Origin: Serratia liquefaciens
GTDB lineage: Bacteria > Pseudomonadota > Gammaproteobacteria > Enterobacterales > Enterobacteriaceae
Assembly: GCA_012719855.1 (NCBI GenBank)
Contig: JAAXZN010000015.1
Coordinates: 39,688 to 103,687 of the forward strand
Direction of reading: 5' to 3'
DNA length: 64,000 nt
Positions within the stretch are counted from its first letter, which is position 1; the number at the start of each line of letters is the position of its first letter. The translations under genes were made by a program, and so were the position numbers. This document shows positions 8,603 to 18,172 of this stretch, piece by piece. A model generated the notes under the pieces. It did no database searches, was not told the DNA's origin, and was given only the letters and a program-made list of their open reading frames with translations.

Positions 8603-9823
8603 ATGCCACAACCCGCTATAACCCCAACGCCTGCTGCGACAAAACGCAGCCGTTTACGTCATCCCTTGTTACTGGTCGCCGGCATTATGCTGGTCGCTGC
8701 CAACCTGCGTGCCGCGCTGACCAGCGTGGGGCCGCTGCTGGAACAGATCCAGCAGCAGTTGATGCTTTCCGCCACCTCGGCCGGTCTGCTTAATTCACTG
8801 CCGCTGATCCTGTTTGCCGTGCTGTCGCCGGTCACGCCCGGCCTGGCCAAACGCATCGGCATTGAGCGTACGCTGGGCATGGCGTTACTGCTGCTGGTGC
8901 TTGGTATTGTGCTGCGTTCGATGCCGCAATCCGGCATGCTGTGGCTGGGCAGCGTGTTGATCGGCGCCGCCATCGCGTTTGCCAACGTGGTGTTGCCCAC
9001 GCTGGTAAAGCGGGACTTTCCAGAACGCGCCGCCGCCATGATTGCTGGCTATGCCGCGGTGATGTCGCTGGTGGCGGCCACCGCCTCCGGTCTGGCGGTA
9101 CCGCTGGCGACGTTGCATGACCAAGGCTGGCGTTTTTCCCTGCTGTGCTGGAGCCTGCCGGCGCTGTTGGCGCTGATTGTCTGGCTGCCGCAGCTGCGCC
9201 GCTCATCGGCCCCGACGGCCGGTAACGCAGCGTCGGTTCAACCAGCACCGTCACGTTCCCCCTGGGGCAGTGCACTTGGTTGGCAGGTGGCGCTGTTTAT
9301 GGGCCTGCAATCCATCACCTTCTACACCATTATCGGTTGGTTCAGCACCTTTGCCGCCAGCCACGGTACGTCACCGCAACAGGCTGGTTTTGAGCTGTTT
9401 ATTTACCAGGTGGTGGCGATCGTCGCCAACTTTGTCATGGTGTTTATTCTGCCGCGCGCCCGCGATCAGCGCGCCATCGCGCTATGCAGTTCTCTGCTGA
9501 TTTTTATCGGCGTCGCCGGTCTGCTGCTGCTGCCGGGTTACTCTCTGGTGTGGTTGATTTTTGCCGGACTGGGGGCGGGGGGGTCTTTGGTGCTGGCGCT
9601 GTCGTTCTTTGGCCTGCGCAGCAGCCATCATCATCAGGCCACGCAGCTGTCGGGCATGGCGCAATCGGTCGGCTATCTGTTGGCGGCGCTGGGACCCACG
9701 CTGTTCGGTTTGTTACACGATCTGACTCAGGGTTGGCGATTGCCACTGATCGTTCTGCTGTGCCTGACACTGCTGCAAATGCTGTTTGGCATGTTAGCCG
9801 GGCGCAATCGGGTTATTCGTTAA
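8603..9823 (+). CDS. CynX/NimT-family MFS transporter
   Basis: This 406-residue protein has about 12 hydrophobic helices and the CynX/NimT/YeaN signature near the start, AANLRAALTSVGPLLEQI. Members carry cyanate, 2-nitroimidazole or unknown anions, so the substrate is not predictable. ATG 8603 follows a GAGGAA site by 4 bases; the upstream ATG 8570 lacks one. The centre has a hydrophilic loop rich in A/P/S (about residues 203-220), as expected between helices 6 and 7. Its 3' end overlaps the convergent small gene at 9813 by 11 bases. Confidence 0.8.
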   Translation: MPQPAITPTPAATKRSRLRHPLLLVAGIMLVAANLRAALTSVGPLLEQIQQQLMLSATSAGLLNSLPLILFAVLSPVTPGLAKRIGIERTLGMALLLLVLGIVLRSMPQSGMLWLGSVLIGAAIAFANVVLPTLVKRDFPERAAAMIAGYAAVMSLVAATASGLAVPLATLHDQGWRFSLLCWSLPALLALIVWLPQLRRSSAPTAGNAASVQPAPSRSPWGSALGWQVALFMGLQSITFYTIIGWFSTFAASHGTSPQQAGFELFIYQVVAIVANFVMVFILPRARDQRAIALCSSLLIFIGVAGLLLLPGYSLVWLIFAGLGAGGSLVLALSFFGLRSSHHHQATQLSGMAQSVGYLLAALGPTLFGLLHDLTQGWRLPLIVLLCLTLLQMLFGMLAGRNRVIR

Positions 9824-9986
9824 TCTCAGGTGGAACGGGGTGTTCCGGCCCTGGGTCCCCGGCATCGTCCTGCCAGAGATCGTTGATAAAATCCCGTTGC
9901 TCGCTCGTCAACTGCCATGAAGGGGGGATTTTGGCCGGACTTTCATCCCGGTCGCCCCCCGTGCGCTTTACGCGTTTTTTATCCAT
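9813..9986 (-). CDS. small hydrophilic protein, unknown (57 aa)
   Basis: This 57-residue acidic protein begins MDKKRVKRTGGDRDES and contains the aromatic segment PPSWQLTSEQRDFINDLWQDD; it is not recognised. ATG 9986 has a GGAAGTAGGG site upstream; the same frame runs further 5' but without a better start. It follows the 37-residue membrane gene by 11 bases, so the two are probably one transcript. It converges on, and slightly overlaps, the MFS gene. Confidence 0.5.
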   Translation of the reverse strand: MDKKRVKRTGGDRDESPAKIPPSWQLTSEQRDFINDLWQDDAGDPGPEHPVPPEINE

Positions 9987-9997
9987 CACCCTACTTC

Positions 9998-10111
9998 CTA
10001 AATAAACAGCCAATAAATCACGGCGGCGACGGCCAACCAAAATACCCCGCAGCCGATAAATACGCACAGCCAAGCTTTACGTTTGATATCCGCGTCATCC
10101 TTGCCTATCAC
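9998..10111 (-). CDS. single-helix small membrane protein (37 aa)
   Basis: A GTG-started reading frame of 37 codons encodes a charged head (IGKDDADIKRK) followed by one strongly hydrophobic helix, residues 14-37, rich in W, V, A and I. GGAG lies about 7 bases before the GTG. The basic-then-hydrophobic layout is typical of enterobacterial small inner-membrane proteins. It is too short for family recognition. The downstream 57-residue gene starts 11 bases after its stop. Confidence 0.5.
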   Translation of the reverse strand: MIGKDDADIKRKAWLCVFIGCGVFWLAVAAVIYWLFI

Positions 10112-10152
10112 AGTCGCTCCATCCAATAGATTAAACTAATCGATAATTGATT

Positions 10153-10175
10153 ATTGATCTATTTAAACGATCAAT
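10153..10175. promoter_or_regulatory. inverted repeat, possible operator
   Basis: ATTGATC (10153-10159) and GATCAAT (10169-10175) form a perfect 7-base inverted repeat with a 9-base spacer in an AT-rich stretch just upstream of the two small minus-strand genes and of a possible plus-strand RNA. No regulator is assigned. Confidence 0.35.
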
Positions 10176-10199
10176 AAAGTAGTTTGTTCCTATGGAAAT

Positions 10200-10320
10200 T
10201 ATAAAAATATGTGCTAACCCGTAAGAGGGACTCACGCAAAGAGGTGGAGAACCCCCTGAGAGCGCGGGTTCTGGCCGTACAAAAATGAACCTCGCTGAGG
10301 GCCCTTGGCCGTTTTTTATG
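10200..10320 (+). ncRNA. possible small RNA with Rho-independent end
   Basis: The 391-base gap 10112-10503 has no convincing gene but holds stacked hairpins: AGAACCC/GGGTTCT at about 10248-10271, CCTC-GCT-GAGG near 10290-10300 and GGCC-CTT-GGCC followed by GTTTTTT at about 10301-10317. An AT-rich TATAAAAATATG box lies near 10200. This could be a roughly 100-base small RNA. I do not recognise a known family, and the final stem is only four pairs, so confidence is low. Confidence 0.25.
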
Positions 10321-10503
10321 ATACTGACAACCAGAACAAAGCAATGGGTAATACGAGCTTTTATGAAATAAAAAACCATTAAAAAACTAAATTAATCGCA
10401 CGATCGACCAAGACCCTGGTTAGCTTATGGTTAATTGAGTTTTTGAAAGGGATTTTAACGGGAGGGATGGCTCGGGCAACGAGCGCCGCCCGAGTGACAT
10501 TAA

Positions 10504-12156
10504 TCAGTCAAGATGTGAAACCGAGTCTTTACTGGCGAGTTCACGCTCGCTGCCGGTCAATTCGCTAAGGTGCCCATCGCGCATTTGCAACAGGCGGTCC
10601 GCATGTTCGAAATAGTGATCGTCATGACTAATGGCAAACACCGTTTTGCCCAACGCACGCAGCTGCGGCAGCAATTCGCGGTAGAAGATGCGCCTAAATT
10701 GCGGATCCTGATCCGCCGCCCATTCGTCCAATAGCAGAATATCCCGCCCTTCGGCCACCGCCAGCAACAGTGCCAGACGCTTGCGTTGCCCCTGGGACAA
10801 CTGAGGATTGGTCACCCGAAGACCGTCAAACTCCAGCTTGTTTTTCATGTTCAGGCGATGAAGCCAGCTTTCCACCAGTTCAGCATCCGGCTGCCCGCCA
10901 TCAGGCCCCTGCAAATGCTGGAACGGATGAAAATCGGTGAAAATAGCGGAAAACAACCGGCGATATTGGTGCATATCCGCCGGGTTCTGCGCAATGCCGT
11001 CCAGCAATATCTGCCCACTGACCGGCTGATACAGCCCGGTCAGCAGCATGGCCAGCGTCGATTTTCCGCTGCCATTGCCACCAATCAGGAACACCAATTC
11101 GCCGCGGCGCAGCGTCAAATTCAGCGGGCCCACGGCGAACCCTGCCTTTTCTTCCGTCGCGCCATAGTGGAACATCACCCCACGCAGCTCCAATGTTTGC
11201 CAGGCTTTGGCCGCTACCGCAGGAAATTGCTCTTGATAGTCGGCGAGCCGTAAGGATTTGACCTTGTTGAAGGCCACTTCTGCGCTGATAAGCGTAGGGA
11301 ATGCCCCCACCGCCTGCAGTAACGGCGTGCGCAGGAACAGCAGCGTCAGTGAATAGGTCGCCGCCACGGCAGTATCGGCCCAGCCTAGGCTGTTGGCCAT
11401 ATAGAACACCAGGCCTATCGCGCCCAGCATCATGATATTCGACCAGTTCACCGCGCTAAGATGAAAGGTATCGGCACGAATAATATGATAACGATACTCT
11501 TCGGCATCCGACTGGTAGGCCTGGCGAAACAGCGCTTTGGCACGATCGCGGTTCAACGCCAGCTCTTTACGGCCGTCAATGGCTGACTGATAGTGCTGAT
11601 AGAGTTGCTCTTCGGATTCACGCACGTTGGTCAGGTGACGATAGACCCGCGATACCAGACAGCCGCTGCCAAACACCGTTACCGCGACCCAGATGGCCGT
11701 CACCGCCAGCATCTGCGGCGACAGCCAGCCCAGATAGGCCGCAGATCCCAACGTCAATATCACCCCCTGCACCAGTTCGGGCAAACGCACAAAAGCCAGG
11801 GTAATATTGCGAATGTCGCTGGCCAGGCTCGCCAACAGCGCAGCACTGCCCAACTGTTCAATCCGCTCAATAGGGGTATCCAGGATCCGTTTCACCAGTT
11901 GACCCCGTAGCCGGAACACAAAGTGGTGGCCCAGGGTGGTCAGCGCCAACTGCGAACCCAGCGTCACAGCCATCAGCAATGCCAGCAACCCGAGAAACTC
12001 CGGCAATACCGCCAGCGGATCGCCCGCCGCCGTCATCAGCCGCAGGTTGATAAAGGCAATGATGCCGATACCCAATGCCGCGCTGGCCATGGTCAACGCC
12101 ATTACCGCCACAAACGGCCAGCGATATTGGCGGTAAACCACCCGTAGCAACTCCAT
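10504..12156 (-). CDS. YojI/SyrD/PvdE-type cyclic-peptide ABC exporter
   Basis: This 550-residue fused permease-ATPase has five or six hydrophobic helices in residues 1-310. Walker A is [11 protein letters not shown], the signature [12 protein letters not shown], and Walker [18 protein letters not shown]. The DEWAADQDP form is diagnostic of the SyrD/PvdE/YojI subfamily that exports peptide siderophores, lipopeptides or microcin J25. A Fur-box-like element lies 57-75 bases before its start, which suggests iron control and a siderophore-type substrate; no peptide synthetase is present in the window. It is divergent from a LysR gene. Confidence 0.85.
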   Translation of the reverse strand: MELLRVVYRQYRWPFVAVMALTMASAALGIGIIAFINLRLMTAAGDPLAVLPEFLGLLALLMAVTLGSQLALTTLGHHFVFRLRGQLVKRILDTPIERIEQLGSAALLASLASDIRNITLAFVRLPELVQGVILTLGSAAYLGWLSPQMLAVTAIWVAVTVFGSGCLVSRVYRHLTNVRESEEQLYQHYQSAIDGRKELALNRDRAKALFRQAYQSDAEEYRYHIIRADTFHLSAVNWSNIMMLGAIGLVFYMANSLGWADTAVAATYSLTLLFLRTPLLQAVGAFPTLISAEVAFNKVKSLRLADYQEQFPAVAAKAWQTLELRGVMFHYGATEEKAGFAVGPLNLTLRRGELVFLIGGNGSGKSTLAMLLTGLYQPVSGQILLDGIAQNPADMHQYRRLFSAIFTDFHPFQHLQGPDGGQPDAELVESWLHRLNMKNKLEFDGLRVTNPQLSQGQRKRLALLLAVAEGRDILLLDEWAADQDPQFRRIFYRELLPQLRALGKTVFAISHDDHYFEHADRLLQMRDGHLSELTGSERELASKDSVSHLD

Positions 12157-12212
12157 GAAAAACCCTTACCCTGAAATATTGAGATGGCAGGCATTGTAAG
12201 CGGCCAAAAAGT

Positions 12213-12231
12213 GATATCAATAACAATTCTC
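12213..12231. promoter_or_regulatory. Fur-box-like site
   Basis: GATATCAATAACAATTCTC matches the 19-base E. coli Fur consensus at 13 of 19 positions by eye. It lies between the divergent exporter (start 12156) and LysR gene (start 12310), in the expected place to repress the exporter when iron is plentiful. Not verified by scoring. Confidence 0.5.
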
Positions 12232-12309
12232 ATATTGTCGTCGACGATTGATTCCTGCCCGAGAGGATTTACACTGGCTGGAGATCTGGGACAAGGAAAA
12301 CCAAGACTG

Positions 12310-13230
12310 ATGCTGCCTACACATGAATATGCCAACGATTTGATCCTGTTCGCCTTAATTGTTGATTGCGGTTCTTTCAGCAAAGCCGCGGAAACGGCCG
12401 GTATCACCAGTTCGGTGGTCAGCAAGCGTATTGGACGCCTGGAGAAATCCCTAGGTGCACGCCTGCTTTATCGCACCACACGCAGCCTGACGCTGACGGA
12501 AAATGGCCGCAGCCTGTATCGCCAGGCCAAAGAGATCAGCGCCAAAATTCAGGATGCGCTGAACCTCGTCAGCGAAAACAGCGACGAATTGACCGGCGTT
12601 ATCCGCATGTCGGTGCCGACCATTTCGGGCGAGCTGCTGCTCAGCGAGAGCGTGGCGGAATTCTGTGCGCGGCATCCGAACCTGAAGGTGGAGATGCGGC
12701 TGGAGAATCGCTTTGCCGATCTGGTCAACGAAGGGATAGATCTGGCGATCCGCACCGGCACCCTGCCAGATTCAAGCCTCATCGCACGCCACATTCTTGA
12801 CTCCCGTTGGGTGATAGTCTGCTCGCCCGGTTACCTGCAGCAGCACGCCGAACCCCATTCGGCCGACGACCTGCTCAAACATAACTGCCTGACCTATACC
12901 TATCAGGAAAGTGGTACCGACAACTGGCTGATGAAGCCACCGGGCGGCAGCGAGATTTATGAGCTGCAGGTCAAAGGCAATTTGTCCGCCAATAACGCGC
13001 GGGCCATCCGCAAGGCGGCGATCGGCGGTTATGGCATCGCCATGGTGCCACGTTGCATGGTGTTCGAGGATTTGCAGGAAGGCACGCTGGTAGAAGTTTT
13101 GTCCGGCCACTGTGGCAAGGTATTAGGCGTTTATGCGGTCTACCCTTATACCCGCAATTTACCGCTAAAAACCCGGTTACTGATCGAACATATCATCGCG
13201 GACTATCAAAATATCAGCCATTATTTTTGA
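12310..13230 (+). CDS. LysR-family transcriptional regulator
   Basis: This LysR regulator has about 306 residues. The N-terminal winged helix reads FALIVDCGSFSKAAETAGITSSVVSKRIGRLE, and the LysR effector-binding domain (two alpha/beta lobes) follows from about residue 95. ATG 12310 puts the HTH at the normal distance, with AAGGAA about 11 bases upstream. It is divergent from the exporter gene and precedes the lactate genes by 336 bases, so it could control either. No lldR (GntR family) is present nearby, which makes a role in lactate control worth considering, but this is inference. Confidence 0.8.
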   Translation: MLPTHEYANDLILFALIVDCGSFSKAAETAGITSSVVSKRIGRLEKSLGARLLYRTTRSLTLTENGRSLYRQAKEISAKIQDALNLVSENSDELTGVIRMSVPTISGELLLSESVAEFCARHPNLKVEMRLENRFADLVNEGIDLAIRTGTLPDSSLIARHILDSRWVIVCSPGYLQQHAEPHSADDLLKHNCLTYTYQESGTDNWLMKPPGGSEIYELQVKGNLSANNARAIRKAAIGGYGIAMVPRCMVFEDLQEGTLVEVLSGHCGKVLGVYAVYPYTRNLPLKTRLLIEHIIADYQNISHYF

Positions 13231-13566
13231 GGCCGATCACAATATCCTTCCTTTCAGCCGCAGGATGCCGGCGCGGGATTACAGCATTTTTAGATATAAT
13301 CTATGGTGAATTAACGCCTAATTAATGTGATCCATCCCCATCTCCGCTTTAATTAAATAACCAATTCCTTGATTTTTAAATCAATATTCCTTACCCCTTC
13401 ATGTACCAATAATCCCATTTTGTAATCATCACGCTGACGCTTTTCGATGTTAAAAAATTGCCGTATAGCACCGCCTCCAATGTTGTGATTAGAATAAAAA
13501 TGTTGCGGCAATTAACCATTTAGCTACATCTCCGCGAAAATAAAAATAATAACCGAAGAGGATCTT
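13231..13566. promoter_or_regulatory. upstream region of the lactate operon
   Basis: This 336-base AT-rich gap contains TGTGAT half-sites near 13326 and 13476 that could be partial CRP sites, a TATAAT-like hexamer near 13293, and a GAAGAGGA ribosome site before the permease. No gene is seen. Confidence 0.35.
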
Positions 13567-15150
13567 ATGTCCCTTTTTTTCAGCGTTGCGCCCATCGTCC
13601 TGCTGATTTGGATGATGACCAAACGGAATGGCGTTCCCTCTTACCTCGCTCTGCCGCTGACGGCTATCGTCGTATATGCCGTGCAGCTACTGTGGTTCGA
13701 CAATGCTCCCCTGCTGTTGCATGCCAATATCGTCACTGCGCTGGTGGCGGTCTTAACCCCTATCACCATCATCGCCGGTGCGATTTTGCTGAACAAACTG
13801 ATGCAGATCAGCGGGGCGGAAAACGTGGTACGCCGCTGGTTGGAGAATATCAGCCCCAATCCCGTGGCACAGTTGATGATCATCGGTTGGGCATTCGCGT
13901 TCATGATAGAAGGCGCCAGCGGCTTCGGCACGCCGGCGGCTATCGCGGCCCCCATTCTGGTGGGGCTCGGCTTTAACCCACTGCGGGTCGCCCTGCTGAC
14001 GTTGGTGATGAACTCGGTGCCCGTCTCCTTCGGCGCCGTGGGCACCCCCACCTGGTTTGGCTTTGCCAATCTGGGCCTGTCGGACGCCAGCATGTTGGAA
14101 ATTGGGCGCCAGACCGCGCTGATCCATTTTGTCGCCGGGTTCGTGATCCCGCTGCTGGCGTTGCGTTTTATCGTTTCCTGGTGGGACATTCGCCGCAATT
14201 TGCCTTTTATTCTGCTTAGCGTCCTGAGCTGTACCCTGCCCTATCTGCTGCTGGCCCAGGTGAATTATGAGTTTCCGGCGCTGGTCGGCGGCGCCATTGG
14301 CCTGGCGGTGTCGGTGTTGCTGGCCCGCGCCGGCATCGGCCTGGCTCGCGTAGAAAAACAACAGGAAAACGCCCAGCCGGTGCCCTTTATGCAGGTGCTC
14401 AAAGCCATGACGCCGACCCTGCTGCTGATTGCTATCCTGATAGTGACCCGCATCCACCAATTGGGCATCAAAGCGCTGCTCAACAGTACGGCGCCGCTGT
14501 GGCAAGGGAATCTCGGTTGGCTGGGGGAACTGCGCGTCAGCGACGCCCTGATTATCGAGCTGCAACAGGTGCTCGGCACCTCGGCCGCCGCCAGCTACAA
14601 GACGCTGTACGTGCCCGCGCTGATCCCCTTTCTGCTGGTAGTGCTGCTGTGCATTCCGCTGTTTCGGCTGAACCGTCACCAGGTCAAACAGATGTTCAGC
14701 GAAACCGGTCAACGGATAGCCAGGCCCTTTATCGCCCTGTTGGGTGCCCTGGTGATGGTCAACCTGATGATGCAGGGGGAAAACGACGCGCCGGTGATCC
14801 TGATTGGTAAAGCGCTGGCGGCGCTGACGGGGGAAAGCTGGCTGCTGTTCTCTTCTTTCCTGGGCGCGCTGGGGTCGTTCTTCTCTGGCTCGAATACCGT
14901 TTCCAACCTGACGTTCGGCGGCATCCAACAGTCGATCGCCCTGAGCAGCGGGCTAAACGTCAACCTGACGCTGGCGCTGCAATCCGTCGGGGGCGCCATG
15001 GGCAATATGGTGTGCCTGAACAATATTATCGCCGTCTGTTCGATCCTCGGGATCGGCAACGCCGAAGGAAAAATCATCAGAAAGACCGTGCTGCCGATGC
15101 TGGCGTACGGAGGGATCGCCGCCGTCATGGCCCAGATCCTGGCTCTCTGA
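13567..15150 (+). CDS. lldP: L-lactate permease (LldP/LctP family)
   Basis: This 527-residue integral membrane protein has 12 or more hydrophobic helices. It shows the lactate permease family segments PITIIAGAILLNKLM, FAFMIEGASGFGTPAAIAAP and VSFGAVGTPTWFGF in the first third, and FFSGSNTVSNLTFG near the C-terminus. It should import L-lactate with protons. It is somewhat shorter than E. coli LldP (551). AGAGGATCTT precedes the ATG. The lldD gene follows after 34 bases, so both are one operon for lactate use. The lldR regulator gene that lies between them in E. coli is absent. Confidence 0.85.
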   Translation: MSLFFSVAPIVLLIWMMTKRNGVPSYLALPLTAIVVYAVQLLWFDNAPLLLHANIVTALVAVLTPITIIAGAILLNKLMQISGAENVVRRWLENISPNPVAQLMIIGWAFAFMIEGASGFGTPAAIAAPILVGLGFNPLRVALLTLVMNSVPVSFGAVGTPTWFGFANLGLSDASMLEIGRQTALIHFVAGFVIPLLALRFIVSWWDIRRNLPFILLSVLSCTLPYLLLAQVNYEFPALVGGAIGLAVSVLLARAGIGLARVEKQQENAQPVPFMQVLKAMTPTLLLIAILIVTRIHQLGIKALLNSTAPLWQGNLGWLGELRVSDALIIELQQVLGTSAAASYKTLYVPALIPFLLVVLLCIPLFRLNRHQVKQMFSETGQRIARPFIALLGALVMVNLMMQGENDAPVILIGKALAALTGESWLLFSSFLGALGSFFSGSNTVSNLTFGGIQQSIALSSGLNVNLTLALQSVGGAMGNMVCLNNIIAVCSILGIGNAEGKIIRKTVLPMLAYGGIAAVMAQILAL

Positions 15151-15184
15151 TCCAAAGCACGTTATCGAAAGAAGGTAAAAAAAC

Positions 15185-16327
15185 ATGATCATCTCCGCCT
15201 CAACCGACTATCGGGCTGCCGCGCAAGCCAAGCTTCCGCCCTTTTTGTTCCACTATATTGACGGCGGGGCCTACGCGGAGCATACGCTCAAGCGCAATAC
15301 CGAAGATCTGGCCGATATCGCCCTGCGCCAGCGCGTGCTGCGCAATATGTCAGACCTGAGTCTGGAAACCCACCTGTTCGGCGAAAAGCTGGCGATGCCG
15401 GTGATACTGGGTCCGGTCGGGTTAACCGGCATGTATGCCCGTCGCGGCGAAGTACAGGCGGCTCGGGCCGCGGCGCAGAAAGGCATTCCCTTTACGCTGT
15501 CTACGGTTTCGGTATGCCCGATTGAGGAAGTCGCGCCGGCCATCGATCGGCCCATGTGGTTCCAGCTGTACGTGCTGAAGGACCGTGGCTTTATGCGTAA
15601 TGCGCTCGAGCGTGCCAAAGCGGCCGGGGTGAAAACGCTGGTGTTCACCGTTGATATGCCGGTCCCCGGCGCGCGCTATCGCGACGCCCATTCCGGTATG
15701 AGCGGCCCCAACGCTTCCCTGCGCCGCGTGCTGCAGGCGTTTACTCACCCGCAATGGGCCTGGGACGTTGGCCTGCTGGGGAAACCGCACGATCTGGGCA
15801 ATGTGTCAGCCTATCGCGGTAAACCGACCAGTCTCGAAGACTATATCGGCTGGCTGGGGGCCAACTTCGATCCTTCCATCTCCTGGAAAGATCTGGAGTG
15901 GATCCGCGAATTCTGGGAAGGGCCGATGATCATTAAAGGCATTCTGGATCCCGAAGACGCCAAGGATGCGGTGCGATTCGGTGCCGACGGCATCATCGTC
16001 TCCAACCACGGCGGCCGTCAGTTGGACGGCGTGCTCTCGACCGCACGCGCCATGCCGGCGATCGCCGATGCGGTAAAAGGCGACATTACGTTGCTGGCCG
16101 ACTCCGGCATCCGCAGCGGATTGGACGTGGTGCGAATGATCGCTCTGGGGGCTGACAGCGTACTGCTGGGGCGCGCCTTCGTTTACGCGCTGGCCGCCGC
16201 CGGTCAGGCCGGTGTCGCTAACCTGCTGGAGCTGTTGGATAAAGAGATGCGCGTTGCCATGACGCTCACCGGAGCCAAAACCATTGCTGAAATTGGCGCC
16301 GGATCTTTGGTCCACGGACGCGGCTGA
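15185..16327 (+). CDS. lldD: FMN-dependent L-lactate dehydrogenase
   Basis: This 380-residue protein is closely similar along its whole length to E. coli LldD (396). It keeps the N-terminus [14 protein letters not shown], the FMN-binding and catalytic segments ([48 protein letters not shown], containing the catalytic His and an Arg) and the ending [12 protein letters not shown]. It oxidises L-lactate to pyruvate and passes electrons to the quinone pool at the inner membrane. It lacks about 16 C-terminal residues compared with E. coli, a variable tail. AAGAAGG precedes the start. Confidence 0.95.
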   Translation: MIISASTDYRAAAQAKLPPFLFHYIDGGAYAEHTLKRNTEDLADIALRQRVLRNMSDLSLETHLFGEKLAMPVILGPVGLTGMYARRGEVQAARAAAQKGIPFTLSTVSVCPIEEVAPAIDRPMWFQLYVLKDRGFMRNALERAKAAGVKTLVFTVDMPVPGARYRDAHSGMSGPNASLRRVLQAFTHPQWAWDVGLLGKPHDLGNVSAYRGKPTSLEDYIGWLGANFDPSISWKDLEWIREFWEGPMIIKGILDPEDAKDAVRFGADGIIVSNHGGRQLDGVLSTARAMPAIADAVKGDITLLADSGIRSGLDVVRMIALGADSVLLGRAFVYALAAAGQAGVANLLELLDKEMRVAMTLTGAKTIAEIGAGSLVHGRG

Positions 16328-16336
16328 CACCCTCCC

Positions 16337-16359
16337 CTGGCGGCTCCTGAAGCCGCCAG
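16337..16359 (+). terminator. hairpin after lldD
   Basis: CTGGCGGCT (16337-16345) and AGCCGCCAG (16351-16359) form a perfect 9-pair stem with a 5-base loop, 10 bases past the lldD stop. There is no T tract, so it may act as an mRNA-end stabiliser or weak terminator. Confidence 0.5.
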
Positions 16360-16555
16360 CATGATGGCCGTTGCACCCACCGTGGCGACGGTGCTCTCGC
16401 CAGCCATGAGCCGTAATTGCCCGTTGTCACCTGCGGTTTAAACGGGCAACGCCACTCATAAATCGCCCCATGCTAACTTATGCCGATTCAGTCTGATGGT
16501 TGCCGGATAACGGGTGCATGATGGTGGCCTGGCCCTTTCTTTCAAGGCATCACCG

Positions 16556-16987
16556 ATGACGACAAAACTCACCGAAGCCGGTTTTTGGCGCAAGACCGCG
16601 GACTCTTCAACGTTGAAAGAGCCGAGGGTTTTGATCCGGGTCTATGTCGGCGAAGGCGAAATAGACCGCACCATCGCCTTTTATGAACAGCTGCAGGGAG
16701 TGCAGGCAGACATGCGTTTTGATTTTCCTCAGCACAGCCTGGTGTTGGCAGCCGTCGGCCCCTTTTTGATCCTGGAAGGGTCGCCAGAGAATTTGCAGCC
16801 CTTCCGCTCTACCGTCGGCACGCTGTTGGTCGATGATATTTATCCCTATCATCAACGCCTGCTGGACGCCGGAGCAGAAATATTTTTCGGTCCGGTGGAA
16901 GTCCCGACCGGTGCCTGTTTCAATGCCCGCCTGCCCGACGGTACGGTGCTGGAATATGTTCACCACCGACCGCGCGACGGCGAGTAA
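16556..16987 (+). CDS. VOC/glyoxalase-fold protein
   Basis: This 143-residue single-domain protein has the vicinal oxygen chelate pattern: VLIRVYVGEGEIDRTIAFYEQ at the start of the fold, then a second beta-alpha-beta unit ending FNARLPDGTVLEYVHHRP, where the final E is the usual metal or substrate position. Its activity could be dioxygenase, lyase or fosfomycin/bleomycin-type binding; no motif decides. ATG 16556 is used because the domain starts soon after; an ATG at 16514 is possible. It stands alone between lldD and a convergent LysR gene. Confidence 0.7.
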   Translation: MTTKLTEAGFWRKTADSSTLKEPRVLIRVYVGEGEIDRTIAFYEQLQGVQADMRFDFPQHSLVLAAVGPFLILEGSPENLQPFRSTVGTLLVDDIYPYHQRLLDAGAEIFFGPVEVPTGACFNARLPDGTVLEYVHHRPRDGE

Positions 16988-17079
16988 AGCCGCCTGGTTA
17001 CTCTCGCCGCAAAAAGAAATGCTTGATGGTTTGCCGCAGCCATTGATGCGCGGCACCGCACAAGAGCCCAATGTGCCGT

Positions 17080-18024
17080 TCAGCCGGCGGTAAACCCTTC
17101 TGTAAAGGCACCACGCAAATAACGGCTGAACTCCGTCACTGCTCGCGATACCTGGGGCGCATAGGGGCGAACCACATAAAGACTGTCGGCAAAAGCGCCT
17201 ATCGGCCGCCAGGCCGGCAGTACCTCAATCAATCGACCGTCCGCCAACGCCTGCTGCGCGCTGAAGTCCGGCAGCAAGGCAATACCCAACCCTTCTACCG
17301 CCGCATCGCGTATCGATTCGCTGTTATTGGTGGCAAAAGGGCCGCTGACCGGCACGCGGATCTTTTCTGCTTTGCCCTGCTGCGCGTGTTTAACCACGAA
17401 GCTCCAGCCCGGTTGTTCGGTGCCGCGGGGGTAGTAAAGGCACTGATGCCGTTGCAGCTCCGCCGGTGACGTCGGCATGCCGTGGCGTTTTACGTAGTCT
17501 GCCGACGCCACCGCCAGGGTTTCGGTTGAGCACAACCGCCAGGCGACATGGGTGTCGGGCAGGCTGTCACTGTGACGGATCGCCAAATCAAAACCCTCGG
17601 TAGCCAGGGATACCAGCCGATCCGAAACCTCAAGCTGCACCCGCACCTCAGGATTAGCGCGGAGAAAGCCGGTAATGCGCGGCACCAGTTGCTGGCGGGC
17701 AAAAGCCACCGGCGCCGTGACCCGCACCGAACCGCGCAGCGGCCCGGCAGAATCGCAAATGCCGGAAAAGCTCTGCTTAATCTGCTCGAAAGGCTGGCGC
17801 AGCTCCTCGACCAGCCTCAATCCGGCCTCGGTCAGCCTAACGCTGCGGGTGGTCCGCTGTACCAACGGCACCCCGGCCAGCATTTCAATCTCTTTGATTT
17901 TTTGGCTCATGGCCGCTTTGCTGACGTCCAACCGCTCCGCCGCCCGGGTATAACTGCCCTGCTCGGCCAACACGGTAAGCCAATGCAAATGGGTCCACAG
18001 GGTTTCTATTTTGGGATTTTTCAT
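17080..18024 (-). CDS. LysR-family regulator (CrgA-like)
   Basis: This 314-residue LysR regulator has the HTH LTVLAEQGSYTRAAERLDVSKAAMSQKIKEIE, the linker VQRTTRSVRLTEAG and a substrate-binding domain (VRVTAPVAFARQQLVPRI onwards), the CrgA/AaeR branch pattern. It is divergent from the tautomerase gene with a 148-base shared promoter region, so the tautomerase gene is the likely target. The inducer is unknown. Confidence 0.85.
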   Translation of the reverse strand: MKNPKIETLWTHLHWLTVLAEQGSYTRAAERLDVSKAAMSQKIKEIEMLAGVPLVQRTTRSVRLTEAGLRLVEELRQPFEQIKQSFSGICDSAGPLRGSVRVTAPVAFARQQLVPRITGFLRANPEVRVQLEVSDRLVSLATEGFDLAIRHSDSLPDTHVAWRLCSTETLAVASADYVKRHGMPTSPAELQRHQCLYYPRGTEQPGWSFVVKHAQQGKAEKIRVPVSGPFATNNSESIRDAAVEGLGIALLPDFSAQQALADGRLIEVLPAWRPIGAFADSLYVVRPYAPQVSRAVTEFSRYLRGAFTEGFTAG

Positions 18025-18172
18025 CGTCGACTGTTCATTTATATAAACAATGAGTTCAAGTATAGCGCTTCTTCCCGTTCCGGTGCTTGGCTAAGATACA
18101 TGCTCAAAGGCGATGTCAAAACGCTGCCCTGCGCACAGAAAAAACCATTAACTCACTGACAGGATTATTACT

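Noticed and set aside
10131..10379. 82-codon minus-strand frame in the gap before the exporter
   Set aside because: No ribosome site, low-quality composition and overlap with hairpins; treated as non-coding.
13753..14928. Long 391-codon frame on the minus strand inside lldP
   Set aside because: Composition is Gln/His/Arg-rich antisense of a hydrophobic membrane protein; lldP on the plus strand is clearly real.
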